Shown here piece after piece: positions 1 to 8,950 of a DNA stretch of 64,000 bases. Location of the stretch: positions 62,001 through 126,000 of the forward strand of contig JAXMGR010000007.1 of assembly GCA_046352935.1 (NCBI GenBank). The letters run 5' to 3'. The notes under the pieces were generated by a model, which saw only the letters and a list, made by a program, of their open reading frames with translations, was not told where the DNA came from and ran no database searches. The stretch's first letter is position 1. Each line of letters begins with the position of its first letter. Source of the stretch: CAYWMY01 sp046352935. GTDB lineage: Bacteria; Pseudomonadota; Gammaproteobacteria; Steroidobacterales; Steroidobacteraceae. The position numbers were made by a program, and so were the translations under genes.

Positions 1-919
1 CGCCGTCGGCATTGCGGATCCGCAGTGCCTCGGCGAGGTAGTAGCGCGACTCCGGCGGGAGACTGTCGACCATCCGTTCCTGGTCGAGCAGGAACAGCAG
101 CAGCTTCGTGTCGCCTGCCTGGTGGATCGAGGCGAGCACGTCGAGGCGGACCGCGAGCGTACGGGCCGCGTATTCCCCGCGGTGACGGTCGCCCTGCACG
201 GCGGCCTCGCGGGACAGCTTCTCGAAGCTCGCGACGCGATCCATGACAGCGGGATGGCTCGCGAAGAAGAACGGAGCCTGCCTGATCTTTCGCGCCCTCA
301 GCTCGCGCGCGAGCCGGGCGAAGGTCTCGCCGCCGGCCCGCGGGTCGTAGCCGGCGTCGAGCATGCGACGGAAGCCGCCGCGGTCCGCGTCGCGCTCGTG
401 CTCACGCGAGAAGCCCATCATCGTCGAGACGCCGAGCAACGCACCGACCACCGGCAGGCCCACGCTCCAGCCGACGATGTCGACGGCGTTCGTCACCACG
501 GACCCCCGCTTGACGGTCTGCAGGAAGCGGAACACATGGTCCTCGGTCACGTGCGTGCCCTCGTGCCCGAGGATCGACGCGAGGCCGGCTTCGTCGTCGA
601 GGCGCAGCAGCGTGCCCGTGTTGAAGTAGATATGGCCGTTCGCGAGCGCGAACGCATTGAAGTCGGTCTCGCGCAGCACGCGCACCTGCAGCTGTCCGGC
701 CTTGTCCGGGAACAGGCGGTCGAGGACCGACTGCAGATACGCATCGAGTGCCGGCTCCGCGTAGAGCAGTCCCGAGTTCTCGATCTCGCGCTCCATCTGC
801 GCCGTCGTGAAGTCGAGGCGGCGGCGTGTCTCCTGTTCGGCCTCGGCCGCGGGTGACCGGCCCGCGAGCAGCGGCAGCAGCAGCACGAGAACCGTGCAGA
901 CCCGGCGGGTCGTGTTCAC
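1..919 (-). CDS. M48 family metallopeptidase (3' end outside window)
   Basis: This is a periplasmic or membrane-associated zinc protease of the M48 (HtpX/BepA/LoiP-like) superfamily, probably in envelope protein quality control. The GTG start is followed by a hydrophobic signal segment (residues about 7-25). The zinc motif HEGTH lies at residues 119-123, and a later REHERDAD stretch supplies the third-ligand glutamate. The stretch FALANGHIYFNTGTL is typical of the family. The GTG overlaps the stop of the upstream gene (GTGA), so the two are probably translationally coupled. The reading frame is open to base 1, so the C-terminal part, possibly including TPR repeats, is not seen. Confidence 0.9.
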   Translation of the reverse strand, partial: MNTTRRVCTVLVLLLPLLAGRSPAAEAEQETRRRLDFTTAQMEREIENSGLLYAEPALDAYLQSVLDRLFPDKAGQLQVRVLRETDFNAFALANGHIYFNTGTLLRLDDEAGLASILGHEGTHVTEDHVFRFLQTVKRGSVVTNAVDIVGWSVGLPVVGALLGVSTMMGFSREHERDADRGGFRRMLDAGYDPRAGGETFARLARELRARKIRQAPFFFASHPAVMDRVASFEKLSREAAVQGDRHRGEYAARTLAVRLDVLASIHQAGDTKLLLFLLDQERMVDSLPPESRYYLAEALRIRNADG

Positions 920-1689
920 AGCATGGGTTTCCGGTGCAGCCGGCTCACGGGGAACTCGCGGAACAGCTCGTCCACGAGCGCGGTCGCATCGGCCGACGTA
1001 CGCACATCCCGGTAGCCCATGCCGACCCAGGACATGTCATTGAGCGAATTGCACCAGCGGAGGTCGCCGGTGCGAAGATCGATGATCGCCGCGCCGAACG
1101 CAGTGCCGCCCTTGTACCAGCTGCCGAAGCCGACGCCCAGCATCGCGACCTGGGTCAGCACGCTGCCGGTGCTGCGGCTCACCTGTTCGCCGGCGCCGAC
1201 GAACGCAAGGTCCGCGCCGGCGGCCTCCGCCAGACCCGCGAGGCCGTCGCCGATCGAGTAGTCGGACTGCGCGATCTTCTCGGCCCACGCGCCGCCCGTC
1301 CGCTTCACGTTCTCGTTCGAGGCCTGCAGGATGACTTTCACGAGGGCGCGGTGCTCGGCCAGCGCCCGCGGCGAAGCCAATTCGAACGCCGGCGGCGGCA
1401 CGATCTCGAAGCCACCCTTGCGGGCGAGAACGGCGCGCGCGGCATCCGCCAGGTTCGACGCCGCGGTCTCCGACCATTCGGGCTGCGCTTCCTCGACATG
1501 GCTCGCGGTGTTCTCGTAGACGATGAAGTCGATGGGGAGGAGGACGATGCGCCGCGTCGCCGGTGCGACGCGCTGCGACGGCTCCGGGGTGGCCGATGCC
1601 GTGGGCTCGGCGCACAGCGCGGGCGCCATGTGCAGCACGGCGAGTGCCGTGGCAGTTCTGAGCCGGCGCCTCGTGGCTGGTATACGCAC
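916..1689 (-). CDS. Secreted protein of unknown function, coupled to M48 peptidase
   Basis: A 257-residue protein begins with a signal-peptide-like segment (basic start, hydrophobic residues about 13-25, ending PALCAEP). The mature part has a hydrophobic strand RRIVLLPIDFIVYE followed by mixed alpha/beta sequence. A GVGFGSWYKGGTAFGAAIIDLRTGDLRW stretch resembles the CsgG/TolB-like lipoprotein folds that report on envelope state, but this is only a fold-level impression. Its stop overlaps the GTG of the M48 peptidase gene, so both are likely one operon with a shared periplasmic role. A cysteine in the signal region does not form a good lipobox. Function unknown. Confidence 0.7.
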   Translation of the reverse strand: MRIPATRRRLRTATALAVLHMAPALCAEPTASATPEPSQRVAPATRRIVLLPIDFIVYENTASHVEEAQPEWSETAASNLADAARAVLARKGGFEIVPPPAFELASPRALAEHRALVKVILQASNENVKRTGGAWAEKIAQSDYSIGDGLAGLAEAAGADLAFVGAGEQVSRSTGSVLTQVAMLGVGFGSWYKGGTAFGAAIIDLRTGDLRWCNSLNDMSWVGMGYRDVRTSADATALVDELFREFPVSRLHRKPML

Positions 1690-1805
1690 GCTCCCTCTCC
1701 CTGCGAGCGGTGACTTCCCTGACGCACGCTCACTCTACTGCACGGCCACCCCTGTGAGCGAGCCCTGTACGGACCAGCCGGGGGCGGTATCGGGTGGCGC
1801 CACCT

Positions 1806-2303
1806 TCACCGTGGCGATGCGCGCCTTCGGTGGGTGAGCACCCACTCCCAGCTGCGGTTCGCAATGAGGTTGGCGGGCACGAACAGCACCACGAGCAGCA
1901 GCAGGTCGGTCCAGGACAAGGGCAGCGCCCCACGCAGTACGACGAGCGGCAGCAGGCACTCCGGGAGCTGGTCGATGAACAGCGCGTCGGCGTGCGGCGG
2001 CAGTCCGCGCCGGCGCTTGACGAAGCTCGAGGCGAGGTCGCCCGCCATGGCCAGCGCGGCGAATGCGAGACCCAGGCCCGGGCGCTCGAGCAGCAGGCTC
2101 GTGGCGAGCGTGGAGGCGGAGAGGGCGAGTGCGAGTCCGCGCCAGGTCTTGGAGGCGCCGAACAGCGGCCGGCCGTCGCGCAGCATCACCCCGGCATCGA
2201 TCGGCCAGGCCCAGCGCCGACCCATGAGACCACCCGCCACAGCAGGTGTGCTGTGCGAGGTCACGAGCAGCAGCGCCGCGATCCAGAACTCAGCGGCCGG
2301 CAT
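1806..2303 (-). CDS. CarS-like (CDP-archaeol synthase/DUF46) membrane cytidylyltransferase family
   Basis: A 165-residue integral membrane protein with about four to five hydrophobic segments. It carries the signature FGASKTWRG near residue 48 and GDLASSFVKRRRGLPP near residue 88, both diagnostic of the CDP-archaeol synthase/CdsA-like family that makes CTP-activated polar lipid precursors. The bacterial substrate is not known. The ATG lies inside the end of pncB (14 bp overlap), so it is translated as the last gene of the ftsH-pncA-pncB operon. An envelope lipid role fits the FtsH membrane protease at the head of the operon, but that link is inference. Confidence 0.8.
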   Translation of the reverse strand: MPAAEFWIAALLLVTSHSTPAVAGGLMGRRWAWPIDAGVMLRDGRPLFGASKTWRGLALALSASTLATSLLLERPGLGLAFAALAMAGDLASSFVKRRRGLPPHADALFIDQLPECLLPLVVLRGALPLSWTDLLLLVVLFVPANLIANRSWEWVLTHRRRASPR

Positions 2304-3630
2304 CGATGCTCCTCGTCAGTTCCAGGATGCCCGCGGAGACCTCGACGGAACAGGGTGCCACAGGTGTCAGCAGCCGGAGCGCGTCAGGCAGCGCCGCGAG
2401 CTGCAGGCGTGCGCGATCGCGCGCATCCACCAGCGCGGGCAGGGGCGCGACGAGGCGGCCCGCGCGCATCACGGGCACGAGCAGCGGCTCGCCGTCGCCG
2501 GCCTCGTCCATGAGGTGCAGCGTGTCACCGGCGAAGCGGCCGTCGGCTCCCGACCGTCGGTGCACCTGCTTGCAGCCGGGCCATGTCGCCTTGCCCGCCG
2601 AACGCTTGCGCGTGGCGCGGCCCGCGTAGCTCTGCAGCTTGTAGGCCATGTCCAGCGACGGCGCATCCTCGGCGACGACGAGATGCGTGCCGACGCCGAA
2701 GACATCGACGGGCGTGCGCTGCGCCAGCAGATCCGCGATCGCGTATTCATCGAGGCTGCTGCTCAGCACGATGCCGACCTTCGGGAAGCCGGCCTCGTCG
2801 AAGATGCGGCGTACGTCGGCCGCGTCCGCGGCCAGGTCGCCGCTGTCGATGCGCACCGCGGCGATACGGCCCGCGGATCCTGACTGCTGCAGTTCCCGCA
2901 GCAGGCCGACGACGGCGCGCGCCGCGGCGCGCGTGTCGTAGGTGTCGATCAGCAGCGTGGTCGGGCCGGGGCGCACGGCGAGGAAGGCACGGAAGGCGTC
3001 GAGTTCGCACTCGTGCGCCTGGATGAAGGAATGCGCCATGGTGCCCGACACGGGGATGTCGAAGCGGCGTGCGGCCTCGACGGTCGCCGTCGCGTCGAAT
3101 CCAGCGAGATACGTGGCGCGCGAGGCCAGCAGCGCCGCTTCGGCGCCGTGCGCGCGCCGCATGCCGAAGTCGACGAGCCGCCGGCCGCCGGCCGCCAGCA
3201 CGCAGCGCGCGGCCTTGCTCGCGACGACCGTCTGGAAGTGGATCAGGTTGAGGATGCGGCTCTCGACGAGCTGTGCGACGGGCAGGGGCGCGGTGACCCG
3301 CAGCACGGGCTCGTTCGCGAAGAACACCGTACCCTCGGGCATGGCGTCGACATCGCCCGCGAAGCGCAGGCCGGCGAGATGATCGATGAATGCCGCGGGG
3401 AAGGGTCCGCGTGCCGCGAGCCATTCGAGTTCCTCCGCCTCGAAGTGCCAGTCGCGCAGGAATTCGACGACCTGCGCGAGCCCGGCGGCCAGCAGGAAGT
3501 TGCGGGACTTCGGCAGACGGCGTGCAAACAGCTCGAAGCTCGCCTCGGCCTGCATCCCGCGCTCGAAATAGGCGTGCGCCATCGAGAACTGGTAGAAGTC
3601 CGTGAGCAGCCCCGGAGCCGCCGCGGTCAT
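2290..3630 (-). CDS. pncB: Nicotinate phosphoribosyltransferase
   Basis: A 446-residue cytoplasmic enzyme of NAD salvage that joins nicotinate to PRPP, with ATP hydrolysis, to give nicotinate mononucleotide. Family features are the N-terminal TDFYQFSMAHAYFERG, FFARNEP-like FFANEPVLRV, the HFQTVVASKAAR segment, FGMRRAHG and the RIDSGDL motif. The length is normal. The start codon overlaps the stop of the nicotinamidase gene (ATGA) and the end overlaps the CarS-like gene. Having nicotinamidase directly upstream supplies its substrate, so the pair converts nicotinamide to NaMN. Confidence 0.95.
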   Translation of the reverse strand: MTAAAPGLLTDFYQFSMAHAYFERGMQAEASFELFARRLPKSRNFLLAAGLAQVVEFLRDWHFEAEELEWLAARGPFPAAFIDHLAGLRFAGDVDAMPEGTVFFANEPVLRVTAPLPVAQLVESRILNLIHFQTVVASKAARCVLAAGGRRLVDFGMRRAHGAEAALLASRATYLAGFDATATVEAARRFDIPVSGTMAHSFIQAHECELDAFRAFLAVRPGPTTLLIDTYDTRAAARAVVGLLRELQQSGSAGRIAAVRIDSGDLAADAADVRRIFDEAGFPKVGIVLSSSLDEYAIADLLAQRTPVDVFGVGTHLVVAEDAPSLDMAYKLQSYAGRATRKRSAGKATWPGCKQVHRRSGADGRFAGDTLHLMDEAGDGEPLLVPVMRAGRLVAPLPALVDARDRARLQLAALPDALRLLTPVAPCSVEVSAGILELTRSIDAGR

Positions 3631-4208
3631 GCGGTGATCCCGTCGCTGCGCACGAGCCGGGCACCGCCCGTTACCAGTTCGGCGAGCGCACGCTCGCCGT
3701 CGCCGGGTGCGACGTCGACGGCGCGCACACCGTCCTCGATCACGACGACCTTGAATCCCGCGGCGAGGGCGTCGCGCCCCGTGGCGCGCACGCAGTAGTC
3801 GGTGGCGAGGCCGCCGATCCAGATGCGGCGGCAGCCGAGGCTGCGCAGCATGTCGGCGAGAGGCGTGCCCTCGAAGCCGGAATAGGCCTCGCGGGCCGGA
3901 TCGGTTCCCTTCGAGACGACGACGGCGCCGGGTGGCAACCGCAGCGTGGGATGGAAGTCCGCGCCGTGCGTGCCCTGCACGCAGTGCACGGGCCAGGGGC
4001 CACCGCGCTCGCGGAACGAGCAGTGCCCCGGCGGATGCCAGTCGCGCGTGGCGATCACGGGCAGGCCGCGCGCCTGGAAGGCGTCCAGCGCGCGGTTGAG
4101 CGGCGCGATCACGCCGGAACCCCGCGCGATGCCGAGCGCGCCACCCTCGAGGAAGTCGTGCTGGACGTCGACCACCAGGAGCACATCGCCGCTCGCGGGC
4201 TCGATCAT
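3627..4208 (-). CDS. pncA: Nicotinamidase (isochorismatase-like hydrolase)
   Basis: A 193-residue hydrolase that deamidates nicotinamide to nicotinate. The triad is visible: Asp14 (VVDVQHDF), Lys100 (VVSKGTD) and Cys139 (ATDYCVRAT). The metal-site segment RDWHPPGH is at residues 55-62. I chose the ATG at 4208 because homology to the family begins directly there; an in-frame ATG 171 bp upstream would lie inside the ftsH gene. It starts 10 bp after ftsH and overlaps pncB by four bases. Together with pncB this is a complete two-step salvage route. The nicotinamidase assignment within the isochorismatase fold is strengthened by that neighbour. Confidence 0.92.
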   Translation of the reverse strand: MIEPASGDVLLVVDVQHDFLEGGALGIARGSGVIAPLNRALDAFQARGLPVIATRDWHPPGHCSFRERGGPWPVHCVQGTHGADFHPTLRLPPGAVVVSKGTDPAREAYSGFEGTPLADMLRSLGCRRIWIGGLATDYCVRATGRDALAAGFKVVVIEDGVRAVDVAPGDGERALAELVTGGARLVRSDGITA

Positions 4209-4218
4209 GCGGGCTCTC

Positions 4219-6120
4219 CTACGCGCCCGCGCGCCCGACGGTGTCGCCGAAGGGATCCGTGGATGTCCCCGATTCCCGGAACGCCGCCAGCTCCGCGGGC
4301 CCCAGCGTCTCGCGCCCGAGCAACAGCGCCGCGCCGCGATCGAGGTCGGCGCGGCGGGCCGCCAGCAGGTCACGGGCACGGTCCTCCGCCGCCTGCAGGA
4401 TGCGCCGCACCTCGAGGTCGATCTCGCGTTCGGTCGCGTCGCTCGCCTGCGAGCTGCGATCCATGAGCGCGGGAACGCCGAGCAGTGGCGGCGGCTCGGC
4501 CTCGTAGGACACGCCGCCCAGGCTCTCGACCATGCCGTAGCGCGCGACCATCGCGCGCGCGATCTGCGTCGCCCTGGCGAGGTCGTCGGCCGCGCCCGTG
4601 GAGAGTTCCCCGATCACCAGCCGTTCCGCGGCACGTCCGGCGAGCAGCCCGGTGAGCTTCGTTTCCAGCTCCGAGCGCGTCATGAGGAAGCGGTCCTCGA
4701 TCGGCCGCTGGATCGTGTAGCCGAGCGCGCCGATGCCGCGCGGGATGATCGAGACCTTGTGCACCGGGTCGCTGCCGGGCAGGGACATCGCGACCAGCGC
4801 ATGGCCCATCTCGTGAACCGCGACCGTGCGCCGCTCCATGGGGTTCAGCAGCCGGTTGCGTTTCTCGAGGCCCGCCACGATGCGCTCGATGGCGGCGGTG
4901 AAGTCCTCCAGCGCGGTTTCCGTGGCGCCGCGCCGCGTCGCGACGAGCGCGGCCTCGTTGACGAGGTTGGCGAGATCCGCGCCGGTGAAGCCCGGCGTGA
5001 GCGCCGCGACCTCGGCGAGGTCGAGTCCGGGGGCGACGTGGATGCGGCGCACGTGCACCTCGAGGATCTGGACGCGCCCGACCTTGTCGGGGCGGTCCAC
5101 GAGGATCTGCCGGTCGAAGCGGCCCGGTCGCAGCAGCGCGGGATCGAGGATCTCGGGCCGGTTCGTGGCCGCCAGCAGCACGAGGCCCTGCCGGGGATCG
5201 AAGCCGTCGAGCTCCGAGAGCAGCTGGTTCAGCGTCTGCTCCTTCTCGTCGTGGCCGCCGAAGGCGAAGGCGCCGCGCGCACGGCCGAGCGCATCGAGTT
5301 CGTCGATGAATATGATGGCCGGCGCGCGGGCGCGGGCCCGGTCGAACAGGTCGCGCACACGGGCCGCACCCACGCCGACGAACATCTCGACGAACTCGGA
5401 GCCGTTGATGGAGAAGAACGGCACGCCGGCCTCACCCGCGACCGCACGCGCGAGCAGCGTCTTTCCCGTGCCCGGCGGTCCCACGAGCAGCACACCGCGC
5501 GGCAGCCGCGCGCCGAGGCGCCCGTAGCGCGCGGGTTCCTTGAGAAAGCCCACGATCTCGGCGAGTTCGGCCTTCGCCTCGTCGACGCCCGCGACGTCCG
5601 CGAAGGTGACCTTCGTGTCGGACTCGACATAGACGCGCGCCTTGCTCTTGCCGATCGCGAGCAGGCCACCCGCGGCGCCCTGCTGCTCGAAGGCACGCCG
5701 CACCACGAAGTACCACAGGCCGAAGAAGAGCAGTGTCGGCACGATCCAGGACAGCACTTCCGTGAAGACATTGCTGTCGGCGACCGCGCGATAGCTGATC
5801 TTGTGCCCGGCGAGTTCCCGGGCGAGTTCGGGATCGACGCGCAGGGTCCGGAAGCGCTGCGGCCGGTCCGGGCGCTCGTGCCGGAACGTTCCCTCGAGCC
5901 GGTCCCCCCGCACTTCGACCTCGGCGATCTCGCCGTTCGCGAGTGCGGTCTGGAAGTCGCTGTAGCTGAGTTCCTCGATGCCGGCGCCGGGGAAGAGGGT
6001 CTGGCGGAGCACGAACACCATGATGACCGTCACGATGCCGTACAGGACATTGACGAGCAGCTGGCGTCTCTGGACCCGCCGTTTGCGCTTGCGTGCCATG
6101 CGCTCAGTATGGCGTGCCAC
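4219..6120 (-). CDS. ftsH: FtsH-family membrane AAA+ zinc protease (paralogue)
   Basis: A 633-residue inner-membrane ATP-dependent protease that degrades misfolded membrane and regulatory proteins. The N-terminus has TM1 (about 21-38), a periplasmic domain and TM2 (about 122-140). Walker A GPPGTGKT is at 214-221, Walker B IIFIDELDA at about 269, the second region of homology follows, and the zinc site HEMGH is at 436-440. The zinc site has Met where most FtsH proteins have Ala (HEAGH). The start could be Met1 or Met8. The context (NAD salvage, Hsp20, GroEL and Lon-like proteins nearby) suggests a stress-specific extra copy; the housekeeping ftsH is expected elsewhere beside rrmJ/folP. Confidence 0.93.
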   Translation of the reverse strand: MARHTERMARKRKRRVQRRQLLVNVLYGIVTVIMVFVLRQTLFPGAGIEELSYSDFQTALANGEIAEVEVRGDRLEGTFRHERPDRPQRFRTLRVDPELARELAGHKISYRAVADSNVFTEVLSWIVPTLLFFGLWYFVVRRAFEQQGAAGGLLAIGKSKARVYVESDTKVTFADVAGVDEAKAELAEIVGFLKEPARYGRLGARLPRGVLLVGPPGTGKTLLARAVAGEAGVPFFSINGSEFVEMFVGVGAARVRDLFDRARARAPAIIFIDELDALGRARGAFAFGGHDEKEQTLNQLLSELDGFDPRQGLVLLAATNRPEILDPALLRPGRFDRQILVDRPDKVGRVQILEVHVRRIHVAPGLDLAEVAALTPGFTGADLANLVNEAALVATRRGATETALEDFTAAIERIVAGLEKRNRLLNPMERRTVAVHEMGHALVAMSLPGSDPVHKVSIIPRGIGALGYTIQRPIEDRFLMTRSELETKLTGLLAGRAAERLVIGELSTGAADDLARATQIARAMVARYGMVESLGGVSYEAEPPPLLGVPALMDRSSQASDATEREIDLEVRRILQAAEDRARDLLAARRADLDRGAALLLGRETLGPAELAAFRESGTSTDPFGDTVGRAGA

Positions 6121-6273
6121 GGGCGCGGCTGCATGCGGGGATCACCGGGGGCACATGGTCATCGGGACGCACTGCCGCAACGCAAGGCACGGGCGCCGGT
6201 CGCGGGTGGCAACACACGATGCAGGGCGCTGCGGTATGGGGCTAACCTTGCAAAAAGCAGGGGAGCGCGGACG

Positions 6274-6936
6274 ATGACGAAGATGTTCCAGGATCGGCGC
6301 GAGGCCGGCCGCGAGCTGGCGAAGCGACTCGTTGCGTTCCGCGGGGCGGACGACGTCGTCGTCCTCGGGCTGCCGCGCGGCGGTGTGCCGGTGGCGGCCG
6401 AGGTCGCGGAGTTCCTCGGCGTCCCTCTCGGCATCCAGCTCGTCCGCAAGCTCGGCGTGCCCGGGGAGCCCGAACTCGCGATGGGCGCCATCGCGAGCGG
6501 CGGCGTCATCGTCCGCAACGAGGACGTCGTCGGCATGCTGCACGTGTCCGCGGACGAACTGCAGGCGGTCGTACAGCGCGAGCGGCAGGAGATGGAACGC
6601 CGCGAACGCGCCTACCTGGGTGGCCGCCCGCGGCCCGTGGTCGCGGGGAAGACCGTCATCCTCGTGGACGACGGCATGGCGACGGGTTCGACGATGCACG
6701 CCGCGGTGCTCGCGCTGCGCGCGACCGGCGCGGGTCGCGTCGTCATCGCCGTACCGACCGCGTCGCACCAGGCCTGTGCGCTCCTGCGCGGACTGGTCGA
6801 TGACTGCATCTGCCTGTCCGAGCCCGAGCCCTACTACGCGGTGGGCCAGTCCTATCTGTCGTTTCCGCAGACCCACGACGCCGAGGTCACGGACCTGCTC
6901 GATACGGCGGCGAGGCGCATGGGCGGCGACCACTGA
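6274..6936 (+). CDS. Phosphoribosyltransferase domain protein
   Basis: A 220-residue type I PRTase-fold protein. The PRPP loop VILVDDGMATGSTM is at about residues 128-141, and the N-terminal part has VVLGLPRGGVPVAAEVA. This family is often annotated as a putative phosphoribosyltransferase and frequently lies in stress clusters; its base substrate is unknown. I set the start at ATG 6274, preceded by AGGGGAGCG at a suitable distance. Two bases separate its stop from the archease start, so it is the first gene of the archease-rtcB operon. A role in nucleotide recycling during RNA repair is possible but not shown. Confidence 0.88.
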   Translation: MTKMFQDRREAGRELAKRLVAFRGADDVVVLGLPRGGVPVAAEVAEFLGVPLGIQLVRKLGVPGEPELAMGAIASGGVIVRNEDVVGMLHVSADELQAVVQRERQEMERRERAYLGGRPRPVVAGKTVILVDDGMATGSTMHAAVLALRATGAGRVVIAVPTASHQACALLRGLVDDCICLSEPEPYYAVGQSYLSFPQTHDAEVTDLLDTAARRMGGDH

Positions 6937-6938
6937 TC

Positions 6939-7379
6939 ATGACGACGACGCAGGCCGCGCAGGAGCTGTTCGCGCACGGGGCCGACATCGGCGTGCGCGG
7001 CCGCGGCAGGACACTGGAACTGGCCTTCGCCAACGCCGCGCGGGCGCTCACGACGGTGGTCACCGATCCCGCATCCGTGCGCGCCGTCACCACCGTGGAC
7101 GTACGCTGCGGGGCGCCCGACTGCGAGCAGCTGTTCGTCGCATGGCTCAACGAGATCGTCTACCAGATGTCCACACGGCGCATGCTGTTCGCACGGTTCG
7201 ACGTCGAGGTCACCCGTGATGACGCCGGGCCGTGGCGGCTGTGCGCGCAGCTCGCGGGAGAGCCCGTGGACGTTGCGCGTCACCAGCCCGCCGTCGAAGT
7301 GAAAGGCGCGACCTTCACGGCGCTGGAGGTCTCCGAGCACGACGGCGAGTGGGTGGCCGGCTGCGTGGTGGACGTCTGA
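6939..7379 (+). CDS. Archease (RtcB activator)
   Basis: A 146-residue archease. The family pattern is clear: an N-terminal HGADIGVRGRG segment, LFVAWLNEIVYQM in the middle, and VEVKGATFTALEV near the C-terminus. Acidic residues at both ends form the metal site in known archeases. Archease speeds guanylylation and allows multiple turnover of RtcB. It lies between a phosphoribosyltransferase gene and rtcB in one operon with 2 and 11 bp gaps, which strongly supports the assignment. Confidence 0.95.
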   Translation: MTTTQAAQELFAHGADIGVRGRGRTLELAFANAARALTTVVTDPASVRAVTTVDVRCGAPDCEQLFVAWLNEIVYQMSTRRMLFARFDVEVTRDDAGPWRLCAQLAGEPVDVARHQPAVEVKGATFTALEVSEHDGEWVAGCVVDV

Positions 7380-7390
7380 CCGGGGAATCC

Positions 7391-8821
7391 ATGGATCCTT
7401 CGCGATTCCGGCGCGTCGATGACTGCGAATGGCTGCTGGAGCCTGCGGGCGCGATGCGCGTCCCGGCGCGGCTCTTCGCCGACCGTGAACTGCTGGAGGC
7501 CATGGACGACAAGGTTGGCGAGCAGCTTGCCAACGTGGCGAGCCTGCCCGGCATCGTGGATGCCGCGTACGCGATGCCCGACGCGCACTGGGGCTACGGC
7601 TTCCCGATAGGCGGGGTCGCGGCCTTCGATCCGGAACAAGGTGGCGTGGTGTCGGCGGGTGGCGTGGGATTCGATATCTCCTGCGGCGTGCGCACGTTGA
7701 CCACCGGGCTCGGACGCGCCGACATCCGGGCGGTGCAGAGCGAGCTCGCGCATGAACTCGGCCGCGCGATCCCGGCGGGCCTCGGCAGCACCGGCCGCAT
7801 CCGGCTGGACGACGAGGAGCTCGATGCGATGCTGACCGGCGGGGCGCGCTGGGCCGTCGCGCAGGGCTACGGTCGTGAGTCCGACCTCGCACGCATCGAA
7901 GCGCAGGGCCGCCACCTGCACGCGAAGCCGGCGGCGATCTCCGCCCGCGCGCGCCATCGCCAGCGTGAGGAGATGGGCACCCTCGGATCAGGAAATCACT
8001 ACCTCGAAGTGCAGGTCGTCGCCGAGATCCACGAGCCCGGGATCGCGGCTGCGTTCGGACTGGCGCGGGACCAGATCCTGGTCACGATCCACTGCGGATC
8101 ACGTGGGCTCGGTCACCAGATCGGCACGGACTACCTGGCGCAGATGGTCGCCGCGGCGCCGGGTTTCGGGCTCCGGCTCCCGGACCGGGAACTCGCCTGC
8201 GCGCCGATCGACTCCGATCTCGGACGGGACTACCTGGGCGCGATGCGGGCGGCCGCCAACTGCGCGCTCGCGAACCGCCAGATCCTCACTCACCTGGTGC
8301 GTGCGTCGTTCGCGGGGTTCTTCCCCGCAGAGTCGCTGCCGCTGCTGTACGACGTCTCGCACAACCTCTGCGCCGAGGAGCAGCACATCACGGCCGGCGG
8401 GCGACGACGGCTGTTCGTGCATCGCAAGGGGGCGACGCGCGCCTTCGGACCGGGGCACGGGGAGATTCCGCCGGAGTTCGCCGCGGCCGGCCAGCCGGTC
8501 CTGATCGGGGGCTCGATGGGCACGGCGTCGTATGTGCTCGCCGGTACCGCGCGGGGCGAATCGCTGGCGCTCGGCTCCGCCTGTCACGGCGCAGGCCGCG
8601 CGATGTCGCGTCACGCGGCAACGAAGCTCTGGCGCGGCCGGGCTCTCGTGGACGAGCTCGGTGCCCGGGGTATCACCATCATCAGTCCGTCGCCGCGCGG
8701 TGTGGCGGAGGAGGCTCCGGGCGCCTACAAGCCCGTCGAGCGCGTCGTCGATGTTGCCGATCGCACGGGGCTCGCCTGCAAGGTGGCGCGGCTGGAGCCA
8801 CTCATCGTCGTCAAGGGCTGA
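7391..8821 (+). CDS. rtcB: RNA 3'-phosphate-5'-hydroxyl ligase RtcB
   Basis: A 476-residue Mn/GTP-dependent RNA ligase that joins 2',3'-cyclic phosphate or 3'-phosphate ends to 5'-OH ends, as in repair of nuclease-cut tRNA or rRNA. The metal residues Asp95 and Cys98 sit in FDISCGVRT. GSGNHYLEVQ, HCGSRGLGHQ and GSMGTASYVLAG follow, and the guanylylated histidine is in SACHGAGRAM. I chose ATG 7391 because the N-terminus matches the family there; the open frame extends upstream inside archease. No RtcR regulator or RtcA cyclase gene is visible, unlike the E. coli arrangement. Confidence 0.96.
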   Translation: MDPSRFRRVDDCEWLLEPAGAMRVPARLFADRELLEAMDDKVGEQLANVASLPGIVDAAYAMPDAHWGYGFPIGGVAAFDPEQGGVVSAGGVGFDISCGVRTLTTGLGRADIRAVQSELAHELGRAIPAGLGSTGRIRLDDEELDAMLTGGARWAVAQGYGRESDLARIEAQGRHLHAKPAAISARARHRQREEMGTLGSGNHYLEVQVVAEIHEPGIAAAFGLARDQILVTIHCGSRGLGHQIGTDYLAQMVAAAPGFGLRLPDRELACAPIDSDLGRDYLGAMRAAANCALANRQILTHLVRASFAGFFPAESLPLLYDVSHNLCAEEQHITAGGRRRLFVHRKGATRAFGPGHGEIPPEFAAAGQPVLIGGSMGTASYVLAGTARGESLALGSACHGAGRAMSRHAATKLWRGRALVDELGARGITIISPSPRGVAEEAPGAYKPVERVVDVADRTGLACKVARLEPLIVVKG

Positions 8822-8851
8822 GTCGGCCGCGAGGCCCGCCGCCGGATCCGC

Positions 8852-8941
8852 GGGAAATGGGGACATGCTTCGTTGTCCCGGCGCAAGTCCTGGCCAAGTC
8901 GGGAGCGTGTATCGGGGAACTCGAGGCATGTCCCCGTTTCC
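8852..8941. repeat. Inverted repeat with GGGGACATGC arms (REP-like)
   Basis: The arm at 8852-8868 (GGGAAATGGGGACATGC) is matched by its reverse complement at 8926-8941 with one mismatch, leaving about 57 bp between the arms. It lies between the converging rtcB and nsrR genes. Similar GGGGACATG/CATGTCCCC arms are known from REP-type intergenic repeats of proteobacteria, so this is probably a REP-like element. No tyrosine transposase gene is nearby. It could also limit read-through between the two transcripts. Confidence 0.6.
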
Positions 8942-8950
8942 GCTTCGCCT

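Noticed and set aside
3946..6936. A 996-codon open frame on the plus strand ending in the phosphoribosyltransferase
   Set aside because: The first 776 codons lie opposite ftsH and show no family features; the frame is open because of GC-rich codon bias. Only the last 220 codons are real.
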